25,605 bases of DNA, from contig DASTSN010000070.1 of assembly GCA_035760665.1 (NCBI GenBank), positions 1 to 25,605 on the forward strand, written 5' to 3'. Shown one piece after another: positions 16,273 to 23,646 of the stretch. Every line of letters begins with the position of its first letter. Position 1 is the first letter of the stretch. Below the pieces are notes generated by a model that worked only from the letters and a program-made list of their open reading frames with translations, was not told the origin of the DNA and did not search any database. This DNA comes from DASTSN01 sp035760665. Its GTDB lineage: Bacteria > Bacteroidota > Bacteroidia > Chitinophagales > Chitinophagaceae. The position numbers and the translations under genes were made by a program.

Positions 16273-16704
16273 ATGAAAAGTATTTTGTTAGCAGCCACCG
16301 CATTTTTCTTTAGCATAGCAGTTATGGCCCAAACAAAGGCTGAAGATGTTATCAAAATGAACACTGAAAAATATGACTTTGGTAAAATTAAGCAGGGAGT
16401 GCCTGTAACTTATTATTTTGAAATAAAAAACATCAGTGACAAACCAGTAGTGGTGGAAAATTCCTGGGGCTCCTGCGGATGTACCACCCCGGAAAAACCC
16501 ACAGAACCTATTCAGCCCGGCCAGACAGCCAAACTGAAAGTGCAGTATAACGCAGCAGCACTGAATCATTTTGACAAAGATGTGTATATCAAACTGGCGG
16601 GAGTTGATTTGCCCAAAACGGTAAAAATTACCGGCGAAGTCCTGGATGCTGCAGCCTACGATGCCTACACAAAAAGCAAAGGTGATAAAAGCAAATCAAA
16701 TTAA
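16273..16704 (+). CDS. Secreted DUF1573 protein (second of a tandem pair)
   Basis: This 143-residue paralogue of the preceding gene has a signal peptide (MKSILLAATAFFFSIAVMAQ) and a DUF1573 domain at about 30-125. It shares YDFGKIKQGVPVTYYFEIKNISDKPV, SCGCTTPEKPTEPIQPGQTAKLKVQYNAAA and VKITGEV with its neighbour. The C-terminus is a short lysine- and serine-rich tail. The domain is conserved at the SCGCTTPE loop, whose two cysteines might bind metal or form a disulfide after export. It begins 4 bp after the stop of the first copy and is followed by a clear terminator, so the pair forms a two-gene operon from local duplication. Confidence 0.92.
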   Translation: MKSILLAATAFFFSIAVMAQTKAEDVIKMNTEKYDFGKIKQGVPVTYYFEIKNISDKPVVVENSWGSCGCTTPEKPTEPIQPGQTAKLKVQYNAAALNHFDKDVYIKLAGVDLPKTVKITGEVLDAAAYDAYTKSKGDKSKSN

Positions 16705-16729
16705 TTTTTCAATCAAACTCTTTTATTAA

Positions 16730-16757
16730 AACCTTCCTGTTACCGGGAAGGTTTTTT
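16730..16757 (+). terminator. Terminator of the DUF1573 pair
   Basis: An 8-bp stem AACCTTCC/GGAAGGTT with an 8-nt loop is followed by a run of T residues, 25 bp after the stop of the second DUF1573 gene. Confidence 0.88.
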
Positions 16758-16804
16758 GCTGCTGACTGATCCTTGCAAGCCTGATTTTTCAGGCAGAAAA
16801 AAAC

Positions 16805-16832
16805 TTCGGTGAATATTCGTTTACTACCTTTG
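16805..16832 (+). promoter_or_regulatory. Candidate promoter of the aminotransferase gene
   Basis: TACCTTTG (16825-16832) is a full TAnnTTTG match; TTCG (16805-16808) stands 16 bp upstream where TTTG is expected. Only CCCCC separates the -7 box from the ATG at 16838, implying a leaderless or nearly leaderless mRNA. Confidence 0.5.
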
Positions 16833-16837
16833 CCCCC

Positions 16838-18067
16838 ATGTTAACTATCTCAGAAAGAGGCCGGCTGATGCCGCCTTCTCCCATCCGGAAACTGGTGCCT
16901 TTTGCCGAGCAGGCCAAAAAAAAAGGCATCACTGTCTACCACCTGAATATCGGTCAGCCCGACATTGAAACACCGGCTGCCATATTGGAAGCGGTGCGCA
17001 AGGCAGATATTAAAGTACTCGAATACAGCCATAGTGCCGGCAATGAAAGTTACCGCCGAAAACTGGTGCAGTACTATAAAAAAGCAGGCATCTCCGTTTC
17101 GCATGAGCAAATCCTGGTTACAACCGGCGGCAGTGAAGCCATCTTATTTGGTTTCCTCACCTGCCTGAATCCCGGTGAGGAAGTAATCATTCCCGAACCG
17201 TTTTATGCTAACTATAATGGCTTTGCGGTAGCTGCCGGTGTAAAAATTGTACCGATCACTTCAACCATTGAAAACGGGTTTGCCCTGCCACCGATTGATG
17301 AATTCAAAAAAGCCATTACGCCAAAAACGAAGGCCATCCTGATCTGTAATCCCAATAACCCGACAGGCTATTTGTATAGCCGCACAGAAATGGAAGCGTT
17401 GAAAAATATCTGCCTGGAATATAATTTATACCTTTTCAGCGATGAAGCCTACCGCGAATTTTGCTATGCCGGCGAATACATCAGCGCTATGCAACTGGAA
17501 GGATTGGAAGAACACGTTGTGTTGATGGATACCATCAGCAAGCGGTACAGTGCCTGTGGGGCACGGCTTGGAGCATTGGTCACAAAAAACAAAGCAGTTT
17601 ATGATGCCGCTATGAAATTTGCACAAGCCCGCCTTAGTCCACCGGGACTTGCACAAATTATGGGCGAAGCTGCCATCGACTTACCAGATCATTATTTTGA
17701 TGTGCCAAAACAGGAATATTTGTCGCGGCGCAATCTCCTGGTTGCAAGGCTTAATGCAATACCGGGCGTTTTTTGTCCCAATCCCGGCGGCGCATTTTAT
17801 GCAATCGCCAGGCTGCCGATAGACGATGCTGACAAATTTTGCCAATGGCTGCTGGAGCATTTCTCGTATAAAAATCAAACCGTCATGCTGGCGCCGGCCA
17901 CAGGCTTTTACAGTACCCCCGGTTTAGGGAAAAACGAGGTGCGCCTCGCCTATGTATTAAATCTTACATCCCTTGATGCAGCAATGGATTGCCTGGAAAA
18001 GGCGCTTGAAGAGTATCCCGAACGTGTGCAGGCAAAAGAAGCTGTTGCAATGGCCAATCACCAGTAA
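16838..18067 (+). CDS. Class I/II pyridoxal-phosphate aminotransferase (aspartate aminotransferase-like)
   Basis: This is a 409-residue cytoplasmic fold-type I PLP aminotransferase. Visible active-site features are Asn174 in NPNNPTG (171-177), Asp202 and Tyr205 in FSDEAYREF, the Schiff-base Lys235 in DTISKRYSACGARLGAL and the phosphate-binding Arg243. The N-terminal LNIGQPDIETP matches the AspC/aromatic aminotransferase subgroup. Near the C-terminus NEVRLAYVLN carries the carboxylate-binding Arg. Amino donors such as aspartate, glutamate or other amino acids are possible; the exact substrate is not readable. The start MLTISERGRLMPPSPIRKLVPFA keeps the usual N-terminal arm; Met11 is an alternative. 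A -7-like box ends 5 nt before the first ATG. A terminator follows the stop. Confidence 0.93.
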   Translation: MLTISERGRLMPPSPIRKLVPFAEQAKKKGITVYHLNIGQPDIETPAAILEAVRKADIKVLEYSHSAGNESYRRKLVQYYKKAGISVSHEQILVTTGGSEAILFGFLTCLNPGEEVIIPEPFYANYNGFAVAAGVKIVPITSTIENGFALPPIDEFKKAITPKTKAILICNPNNPTGYLYSRTEMEALKNICLEYNLYLFSDEAYREFCYAGEYISAMQLEGLEEHVVLMDTISKRYSACGARLGALVTKNKAVYDAAMKFAQARLSPPGLAQIMGEAAIDLPDHYFDVPKQEYLSRRNLLVARLNAIPGVFCPNPGGAFYAIARLPIDDADKFCQWLLEHFSYKNQTVMLAPATGFYSTPGLGKNEVRLAYVLNLTSLDAAMDCLEKALEEYPERVQAKEAVAMANHQ

Positions 18068-18094
18068 AAATCATCGTTTACACCATCTTTTCAC

Positions 18095-18128
18095 CCCGGA
18101 TTAGCCTTTCAGTTGATCCGGGTTTTTT
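18095..18128 (+). terminator. Terminator of the aminotransferase gene
   Basis: A 7-bp stem CCCGGAT/ATCCGGG with a 14-nt loop is followed by six T residues. The T-tract runs into the stop codon of the convergent GNAT gene. Confidence 0.8.
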
Positions 18129-18714
18129 ATCGTATCAGTAAAGATGCCGAGTCCAGAATTGGCGCCAGGGCATCAAATGATATTTCCGAAAAGGGTACAG
18201 GTGCAGCAGGCTTATGCACATATGCATTAATGATCAATTGCCACCAGCCCACCGTTTTCCATCGACCTAACTTATAGCCTACGTTTTCGTAAGAGGCGAT
18301 CCATTTATATCCCATACTTTCATGAAAAGCCACGCTTTTTTCATTGGGTAAATTAATAACGGCATATATATTCCGGTACCCCTGCATTTTCAATATATCC
18401 AGTAAAGCGGTATATAAAGCTTTGCCCGCCCGCGAACGCTGGAAAGTCTCCTGTACATACACCGATGATTCCACGCACCACTGGTAGCCAGTCCGTTCCC
18501 GGTATCGGGAGCCATAGGCATAGCCGGCGATTTGTCCATCAATTTCACACACCAGCCAGGGCCAGTTTTCGAGATATGTTTTTATGCGCCCGGCAAACGC
18601 TTCTTCCGACGGAACCACCGTTTCGAATGTGATCGAAGTGTTGAGAATATATGGCCGGTAAATGGCAAGAATGGCCGGCGCATCCTGTTCGGTCGCCTGT
18701 CGGATTGATTTCAT
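18127..18714 (-). CDS. GNAT family N-acetyltransferase, Pat/MnaT-like
   Basis: This 195-residue GNAT acetyltransferase resembles the phosphinothricin/methionine-sulfone acetyltransferase group (Pat, Bar, YncA/MnaT). Conserved parts are the N-terminal IRQATEQDAPAILAIYRPYI, NTSITFET, GYAYGSRYRERTGYQWCVESSVYV, the acetyl-CoA loop QRSRAGKALY and the C-terminal NEKSVAFHESMGYKWIASYENVGYKLGRW. It would acetylate an amino group of a small amino acid-like compound; the natural substrate is uncertain. The ATG at 18712-18714 is chosen because the domain begins directly there; a longer frame to 18852 would run into the start of the divergent AraC gene. Its stop overlaps the T-tract of the aminotransferase terminator. 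Confidence 0.9.
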   Translation of the reverse strand: MKSIRQATEQDAPAILAIYRPYILNTSITFETVVPSEEAFAGRIKTYLENWPWLVCEIDGQIAGYAYGSRYRERTGYQWCVESSVYVQETFQRSRAGKALYTALLDILKMQGYRNIYAVINLPNEKSVAFHESMGYKWIASYENVGYKLGRWKTVGWWQLIINAYVHKPAAPVPFSEISFDALAPILDSASLLIR

Positions 18715-18803
18715 GCAAGAAATATACAACACAAGCTGTAATCGGGCACCTGGATTGTCAAAAACAATGGGGTAAAGATTGTCAAAGCTGATTTTTTGGG
18801 CAG

Positions 18804-18836
18804 TTGCCTTACATGCCGTGTAGTGTTTTATCTTTA
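18804..18836 (+). promoter_or_regulatory. Possible promoter of the AraC-type regulator
   Basis: TATCTTTA (18829-18836) matches seven of eight positions of the -7 consensus, with TTG at 18804-18806, 22 bp upstream. The start codon follows 14 nt after the box. The spacing is long, so this is tentative. Confidence 0.4.
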
Positions 18837-18850
18837 CGCTTTTCAACAAC

Positions 18851-19750
18851 ATGAAAATCCTTCAAACCGAAATCACCCCAAGCCTTAACAGCTATATCTC
18901 CCTGCTGGAGCGGGACGATTCATTCTTCCGCTCGCCATTTCATTACCACCCGGAACTGGAGCTCGTATATGTGAAGGAAAGTTATGGCAAACGCATCATC
19001 GGCGATAAGATTGAACCCTTTGAAGCCGGTGACATGGTTTTCATTGGTAGCAATTTGCCCCATGTGTGGCTGAATGACGAAATTTTTTACAGCGGCATCA
19101 GCAACCTGCGGGCACGGTCAATTGTGCTATATTTTAACAAAGATGTTCTCGGTCCGGTTTTTTATGATATGCAGGAAGCCGCAAAAGTGAACGAATTTTT
19201 CCAGAAAGCATCCAGGGGGTTGCGTATTGAAAATAAAACACGGACGATTGTTGCCGATAAACTGGAAAAAATGCTTTCCAAAAAAGGTTTTGATAAAATC
19301 ATTGCACTCTTTGACATCCTGAATATTCTTTCCCATTCAAAAGACATCAGTTTTATCACCAGCGATGGCTATTCGCCCCTGCTGAAAAACCCGGAGGCCG
19401 ACCGGCTGGCTGAGGTGTACAGGTATGTACAGAATAACTTCAAAGAAGATGTGGATCTTACAAAGGTGGCCGGTATTGCCAATTTAACGCCCCAGTCTTT
19501 CTGCAGGCTATTTAAAAAAAGAACCAACAAACATTTTGTAGAGTACCTCAACGAAATCCGTATTTCCAATGCCTGTAAATACCTGCTCGATACTGACTGG
19601 AGCATTTCAGAAGTGGCTTATGCCTGTGGCTACAAAACCGTATCTAACTTTAATAAATTGTTTAAAGAAATAACCGGCTGCAGCCCGAAAGCATACCGGC
19701 AAAAATTAATGTTATCATTACAGGATCATAAGCAAAGAAAAAAGCCCTGA
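18851..19750 (+). CDS. AraC family transcriptional regulator with N-terminal cupin
   Basis: This 299-residue regulator has an N-terminal cupin-like sensing domain (about 20-120: FHYHPELELVYVKESYGKRIIGDKIEPFEAGDMVFIGSNLPHVW) and a C-terminal AraC double helix-turn-helix at about 190-288. The latter has DLTKVAGIANLTPQSFCRLFKKRTNKHFVEYLNEIRISNACKYLL and the second helix pair ISEVAYACGYKTVSNFNKLFKEITGCSPKAYRQ, a full match to the signature. The ligand is probably a sugar or other small metabolite (inference). It is divergent from the GNAT gene, which it may regulate. The stop codon lies inside a bidirectional terminator shared with the tRNA gene. Confidence 0.93.
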   Translation: MKILQTEITPSLNSYISLLERDDSFFRSPFHYHPELELVYVKESYGKRIIGDKIEPFEAGDMVFIGSNLPHVWLNDEIFYSGISNLRARSIVLYFNKDVLGPVFYDMQEAAKVNEFFQKASRGLRIENKTRTIVADKLEKMLSKKGFDKIIALFDILNILSHSKDISFITSDGYSPLLKNPEADRLAEVYRYVQNNFKEDVDLTKVAGIANLTPQSFCRLFKKRTNKHFVEYLNEIRISNACKYLLDTDWSISEVAYACGYKTVSNFNKLFKEITGCSPKAYRQKLMLSLQDHKQRKKP

Positions 19751-19768
19751 ACAAAGTTCAGGACTTTT
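19739..19768. terminator. Bidirectional terminator between the AraC-type gene and tRNA-Met
   Basis: CCTGAAC (19746-19752) and GTTCAGG (19756-19762) pair around an AAA loop, extended beyond a C-A mismatch by AAAAG/CTTTT. The stem includes the last codons and stop of the AraC-type gene on the plus strand. On the minus strand it ends the tRNA transcript with a T-rich tail. Confidence 0.85.
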
Positions 19769-19771
19769 GAG

Positions 19772-19845
19772 TAGCGGGATCGGGAGTTGAACCCGAGACC
19801 TTTGGGTTATGAATCCAACGCTCTAACCACCTGAGCTATCCCGCC
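19772..19845 (-). tRNA. tRNA-Met (anticodon CAT)
   Basis: This is a 74-nt cloverleaf on the minus strand. Acceptor arm GGCGGGA/TCCCGCT (closing with a G-U), D arm GCTC/GAGC, anticodon loop TTCATAA and T arm TCGGG-TTCAACT-CCCGA all fit. The 3' CCA is not encoded. The anticodon stem TTGGA/CCCAA has an A-C pair next to the loop. The initiator is unlikely because the acceptor end pairs and the GGG/CCC anticodon-stem hallmark is missing. CAT could also mark tRNA-Ile2 (lysidine-modified), but I favour elongator Met. Confidence 0.93.
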
Positions 19846-19855
19846 GTTGGGGCGG

Positions 19856-19882
19856 CAAAGATAAAAGATTTCGACTATTCAA
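19856..19882 (-). promoter_or_regulatory. Promoter of tRNA-Met
   Basis: On the minus strand TTG (19882-19880), 16 bp, then TATCTTTG (19863-19856), a full -7 match, ends 10 bp before the mature tRNA 5' end. It sits directly after the stop of the second fused E1 gene. It is the best supported promoter in the window because its product's start is fixed by the tRNA structure. Confidence 0.75.
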
Positions 19883-19885
19883 CCG

Positions 19886-21952
19886 TCAGTAATCAAGGAG
19901 GTTTTTAAGCCGTAACACAGTTTTTTGGGCATTGGGTAACATAGCCTGTTCCAGCAGGTTATTCATAGGAACAGCCGGGAGGTTTTTGGCTCCGAATACT
20001 TCCACGGGTGCGTCGAGGAAACGGAAACAGGCATTGGAGATTCTGCCCGCGAGTGCTTCTGCAAATGAGTTTTGCTGCTGTTCTTCCGTGAGTACAAGAC
20101 ATTTCCCGTGCAGTTTCACCCGTTCAAAAACCAATGCTTCATCCAGCGGATACAAAGAACGCAGATCCACGATCTCTACCTGGCCCTTTAGTTGTGCTGC
20201 CGCTTCTTTTGCCCAATAAACTCCCATTCCATACGTAATCACCACGCAAGTCTGACCGTTATCGATAAACTGGCTGCTGGCTTGCTGTACAAGCGATGCC
20301 TTACCAAGCGGAACAATATAATCTCTTGAAGGCTCCGGGGTTTTAGCCGCTTCAGTACCGGCCAGCTTACTCCAGTACAGGCCTTTATGTTCCAGCATGA
20401 CTACAGGGTTAGGATCATAAAAAGCCGCTTTCATCAATCCTTTCATATCGGCTGCATTGGAGGGGTATACCACTTTTATACCTTTGACAGATAAGACAGC
20501 AGATTCCACACTCCCGCTGTGATAGGGTCCGCCACCACCATAGGCGCCAACCGGCACCCGTAATACCATCTGCACGGGAAACTTACCGCAACTGAGATAG
20601 CAGCTTTTTGACACCTCGGATACCAGTTGGTTAAATCCGGGAAAAATATAATCGCCAAATTGCACCTCTACTATCGGTTTTATGCCAGCTGCTGACATGC
20701 CCACTGTTGAGCCAATGATATAAGCTTCCTGTATGGCTGTGTTGAACACCCGGTCATCACCAAACTGCTGTGCCAGTGTGGCTGCTTCCCTGAAAACGCC
20801 TCCCAGCCGGCGCCCAACGTCTTGTCCATACAAAACCGCTTCAGGGCAATCTTCCATTATCTCCCTGATAGCGTACAATGCGGCATCTACCATGGGTACC
20901 GCTGCTGCTCCCGGAGGAGTGCGGGTACCTTTTTCTGCAACCACAGGTGTGGCGGTAAATACATGGGCATCCACCGACAGGGGATCTGGCTCCGGGGCGG
21001 CCATGGCTCTCTCAAAGTCAGTTTTTATCATTATCGCCGCATCCTCGTCAGCTTGTGAAATTTCAGCCTCACTCACACCCATTTCCAATAATCTTTTCCT
21101 GAGTTTATGATACGGGTCATGCGCTTCATGCAGGGACCAATCTTCCCGGTCCCTGTAAAACTCTTTTCGTACACCACTGGTGTGGTGACCCAATAAAGGC
21201 ACTTGCGCATGCACCAGGAAGGGTTTTCCTTCTTTTCGCACGTAGTCGCATACATTTTTCATGACCAGGTATGAGGCTTCAAAATCACTGCCATCAACCT
21301 GTACCCGGCTCATACCTTTAAAGCCAGCGGCAAATTCAAAAGCATTCATCGCTCTTGCTTCTGAGGCCGTAACGCTGATGCCCCAGTTATTATCCTGCAC
21401 CAGGTAAATAATCGGAAGCTGTTTTAATACAGCCACCTGGAAAGCTTCGCTCACTTCACCTTCGGTAACGCTGGCATCACCCAGCGAACACAACACCAGC
21501 GGTTTTTCGCCATTAGCACCCGCCTTCCGTTTCGGTGAACGCATTTTTTCCAGAAGTTGCAGGCCGTGTGCAATGCCGGTGGCAGGAATAGCCTGCATAC
21601 CCGTGGCACTACTTTGATGGATGATCGTCGGCTTATCAGCTCCTTTGTAGTTGGGATGCGCATAATACTCGCGGCCGCCGGTGAAAATATCATCCCTTTT
21701 TGCCAGTAGTTGCAGTATCAGCTGGTAGGGAGTAAAACCCAGCCCCAGTAACAGGCTTTCATCGCGGTAATAGGGACTGGCATAATCCTGCGGCTGCAGC
21801 TGAAATGCTGCTGCCAGCTGGATGGCTTCGTGCCCGCGGGAAGTGGAGTGCACATATTTACATACGGTACGGTTAGCCTCATAAGTACGGGCCATTTCCT
21901 GCACGGCACACATCAGGCGGTACGCTTTAAGCAATATTGAGTGATCTGTCAT
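19886..21952 (-). CDS. Second fused E1 alpha-beta thiamine-diphosphate dehydrogenase (branched-chain 2-oxoacid type)
   Basis: This 688-residue fused E1 is distinct from the one at 13297. Its alpha half (about 1-340) shows SRGHEAIQLAAAFQL, YYRDESLLLGLG, the ThDP motif GDASVTEGEVSEAFQ...YLVQDNNWGIS (keeping the metal-binding Asn) and HTSGVRKEFYRDREDW. A low-complexity linker (about 318-347) leads to the beta half: LYGQDVGRRLGGVFREA, VFNTAIQEAYIIGSTVGMSAAGIKPIVEVQFGDYIFPGFNQLVSEVSK, PVGAYGGGGPYHSGSVES and the C-terminal ITYGMGVYWAKEAA...IVDLRSLYPLD. This resembles branched-chain 2-oxoacid dehydrogenase E1. The ATG at 21950-21952 is used; a TTG three codons upstream is less likely. CAAAATTA on the plus strand (TAATTTTG on the minus, 21982-21975) is a possible -7 box. 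Confidence 0.93.
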   Translation of the reverse strand: MTDHSILLKAYRLMCAVQEMARTYEANRTVCKYVHSTSRGHEAIQLAAAFQLQPQDYASPYYRDESLLLGLGFTPYQLILQLLAKRDDIFTGGREYYAHPNYKGADKPTIIHQSSATGMQAIPATGIAHGLQLLEKMRSPKRKAGANGEKPLVLCSLGDASVTEGEVSEAFQVAVLKQLPIIYLVQDNNWGISVTASEARAMNAFEFAAGFKGMSRVQVDGSDFEASYLVMKNVCDYVRKEGKPFLVHAQVPLLGHHTSGVRKEFYRDREDWSLHEAHDPYHKLRKRLLEMGVSEAEISQADEDAAIMIKTDFERAMAAPEPDPLSVDAHVFTATPVVAEKGTRTPPGAAAVPMVDAALYAIREIMEDCPEAVLYGQDVGRRLGGVFREAATLAQQFGDDRVFNTAIQEAYIIGSTVGMSAAGIKPIVEVQFGDYIFPGFNQLVSEVSKSCYLSCGKFPVQMVLRVPVGAYGGGGPYHSGSVESAVLSVKGIKVVYPSNAADMKGLMKAAFYDPNPVVMLEHKGLYWSKLAGTEAAKTPEPSRDYIVPLGKASLVQQASSQFIDNGQTCVVITYGMGVYWAKEAAAQLKGQVEIVDLRSLYPLDEALVFERVKLHGKCLVLTEEQQQNSFAEALAGRISNACFRFLDAPVEVFGAKNLPAVPMNNLLEQAMLPNAQKTVLRLKNLLDY

Positions 21953-22003
21953 GTATAGCAAGCAATAAAAAGTGCAAAATTACGGTTTCAGCAATAAGAC
22001 CCT

Positions 22004-22032
22004 AAAAGAAAACCATTCCCAGGGGAATGGTT
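22004..22032 (-). terminator. Terminator of the FAA-hydrolase-family gene
   Basis: On the minus strand AACCATTCC and GGAATGGTT form a 9-bp stem with a 4-nt loop, followed by TTCTTTT. It separates the hydrolase gene from the second fused E1 gene. Confidence 0.85.
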
Positions 22033-22074
22033 TCTGTAGCAGTTGGTTTTGTTTATGGTAAAAAATCCTCGCGG

Positions 22075-22686
22075 CTATTTTACTTCTAAAGTAAGCAGGC
22101 TGTCATCTTCGATGAAGGCCTCCAGTTCATCACCGACAACCAATTCGCCCACACCGGCCGGCGTGCCCGTGAAGATCAGGTCGCCAATATTCACCGAAAA
22201 ATAATTAGAAATGTAAGAAACGATGCTGTCGAAATTATGAATCATCAAACTGGAATTACCTTGCTGCACCAGTTCCTTATTCTTATAAAGGCAGAAGTTA
22301 ATATCTTTTTTGTTTTTGAGATTGGCGAGCGGAATCCACTTACCAATGGCTGCAGAGTTATCCCATGCTTTGGCCTTTTCCCAGGGAAGCCCTTTTGCTT
22401 TTAACTCATTCTGAATATCGCGGGCGGTAAAATCGAGACCAACGGTTACCGCATCATAATATTTACTGGCAAATTTTTCCTGGATGTATTTTCCATTTTT
22501 ACTGATGCGCAACACCAATTCGCACTCGTAGTGTAATTCGTTGGTAAACTCTGGATAATAAAAGGGAGTATGCTGCTGCAGTAAAGCACTCTTAGGCTTC
22601 ATAAAAATAACCGGCTCTTCCGGTATTTCATTTCCCAGTTCCCTGGCGTGCGCTGCATAGTTACGGCCTACACAGAATATCTTCAT
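22075..22686 (-). CDS. Fumarylacetoacetate hydrolase family protein
   Basis: This 203-residue single-domain member of the FAH family (YcgM/FAHD1-like) includes acylpyruvate hydrolases and oxaloacetate decarboxylases. The start MKIFCVGRNYAAHARELGN is the family's usual N-terminus. IFMKPKSAL, the metal-binding HYECELVLRI (conserved Glu residues), VGLDFTARDIQ (metal Asp) and the C-terminal GDLIFTGTPAGVGEL are all present. It cleaves or decarboxylates 2-keto-acids with a divalent metal in the cytoplasm; the exact substrate is not readable. A terminator follows on its strand. It is separated from the upstream pth gene by a 210-bp gap with no evident gene. Confidence 0.93.
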   Translation of the reverse strand: MKIFCVGRNYAAHARELGNEIPEEPVIFMKPKSALLQQHTPFYYPEFTNELHYECELVLRISKNGKYIQEKFASKYYDAVTVGLDFTARDIQNELKAKGLPWEKAKAWDNSAAIGKWIPLANLKNKKDINFCLYKNKELVQQGNSSLMIHNFDSIVSYISNYFSVNIGDLIFTGTPAGVGELVVGDELEAFIEDDSLLTLEVK

Positions 22687-22896
22687 AAACAGGCTTGTTA
22701 TGTGTTTTTAAATAACAGGGATATACAATTCATAGGTCTTTTATCCCAAATATTTACGGTTTGTCAATTGTCTATTGGATTAAAAATAGAGATGGGATGC
22801 TAAAATAAGTATTCCCTATCATTAATCATAACAAAACCAGAAGAAAATCAGTTTCAAATGAAGACAGACAACTGCATAAACGGGCAGGCTCCTTCT

Positions 22897-23493
22897 TCAC
22901 TCGGCAGCGCCGGGTTCGCCGGGCACAAACTCTTTGTTGTTTATACTGTTCATGGTAGCTGTGATACCTATCGTTGCAAAATTCTCAATGACCTCGACTG
23001 ATTTTTGAATTTTATACTGCACGACCGGATCCTCCTCTTTTTTCCATTTTCCCAATACGTAATCGGCCTGCAAGCCTTTTGGATAGTGATTGCCGATGCC
23101 AAACCGAAGCCGGGGATACTGGGTGGTTCCAATTGAGTCCTGGATACTTTTCAGTCCATTGTGTCCGCCGTCACTGCCTTGTGACCGCAGGCGTAGTTTT
23201 GTGAGCGGCAGTGCTAGCTCATCTACAATCACCAGTACATTTTCGGCTTGTATTTTTTCTTTTTCCATCCAGTATTTCACTGCCTTCCCGCTCAGGTTCA
23301 TATAGGTGGTGGGACAGATCACCACAAAGATTCTGCCTTTCCATTTTACTTCTGCCACATACGCCAGCCGATCGGTACGAAAGGCGCCGCCGTGTTTATG
23401 AACAAACGCATACGCTACATCAAAACCGATATTGTGCCGGGTATGCGCATATTCATTGCCTACATTACCAAGGCCTGCAATTAAAAACTTCAT
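22897..23493 (-). CDS. pth: Peptidyl-tRNA hydrolase
   Basis: This 198-residue cytoplasmic enzyme frees tRNA from peptidyl-tRNA that drops off stalled ribosomes. The family's first strand MKFLIAGLGNVGNEYAHTRHNIGFD contains the catalytic His (in TRHNIGF) and the substrate-binding Asn in GLGN. TTYMNLSGKAV carries a further Asn, VIVDELALPLTKLRLRSQGSDGGHNGLKSI carries the catalytic Asp and the GHNGL Asn, and PRLRFGIG completes the set. The ATG at 23491-23493 is chosen as it begins directly at the first strand; an upstream in-frame start would add seven residues not found in the family. It follows rplY after a terminator, suggesting its own promoter; TAAAATTG (23507-23500) is a weak -7 candidate. 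Confidence 0.95.
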   Translation of the reverse strand: MKFLIAGLGNVGNEYAHTRHNIGFDVAYAFVHKHGGAFRTDRLAYVAEVKWKGRIFVVICPTTYMNLSGKAVKYWMEKEKIQAENVLVIVDELALPLTKLRLRSQGSDGGHNGLKSIQDSIGTTQYPRLRFGIGNHYPKGLQADYVLGKWKKEEDPVVQYKIQKSVEVIENFATIGITATMNSINNKEFVPGEPGAAE

Positions 23494-23597
23494 GAGTAAC
23501 AATTTTACAAACAAGGTATTCAGCCACCCGGCTTAGAGCCTTCGTGTGCAGCTTGCTTCTGCGGAATTATCACATCAAATATCGGGCGAAGCAAACA

Positions 23598-23627
23598 AAA
23601 AACCTTCCGTTAAAGCGGAAGGTTTTT
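23598..23627. terminator. Terminator between rplY and pth
   Basis: A near-symmetric 12-bp stem, with CCTTCCG/CGGAAGG at its core and flanking A/T runs, closes a 6-nt loop. It can act on both strands but naturally ends the rplY transcript. Confidence 0.9.
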
Positions 23628-23646
23628 ATACATGCTGTAATGAAAA

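Noticed and set aside
16779..16794. GCCTGA-TTTT-TCAGGC hairpin upstream of the aminotransferase
   Set aside because: No T-tract follows on either strand, so it is not a terminator; an operator is possible but unsupported.
21953..21961. TTG start three codons upstream of the second fused E1
   Set aside because: The ATG at 21952 fits better and the extra residues are not typical of the family.
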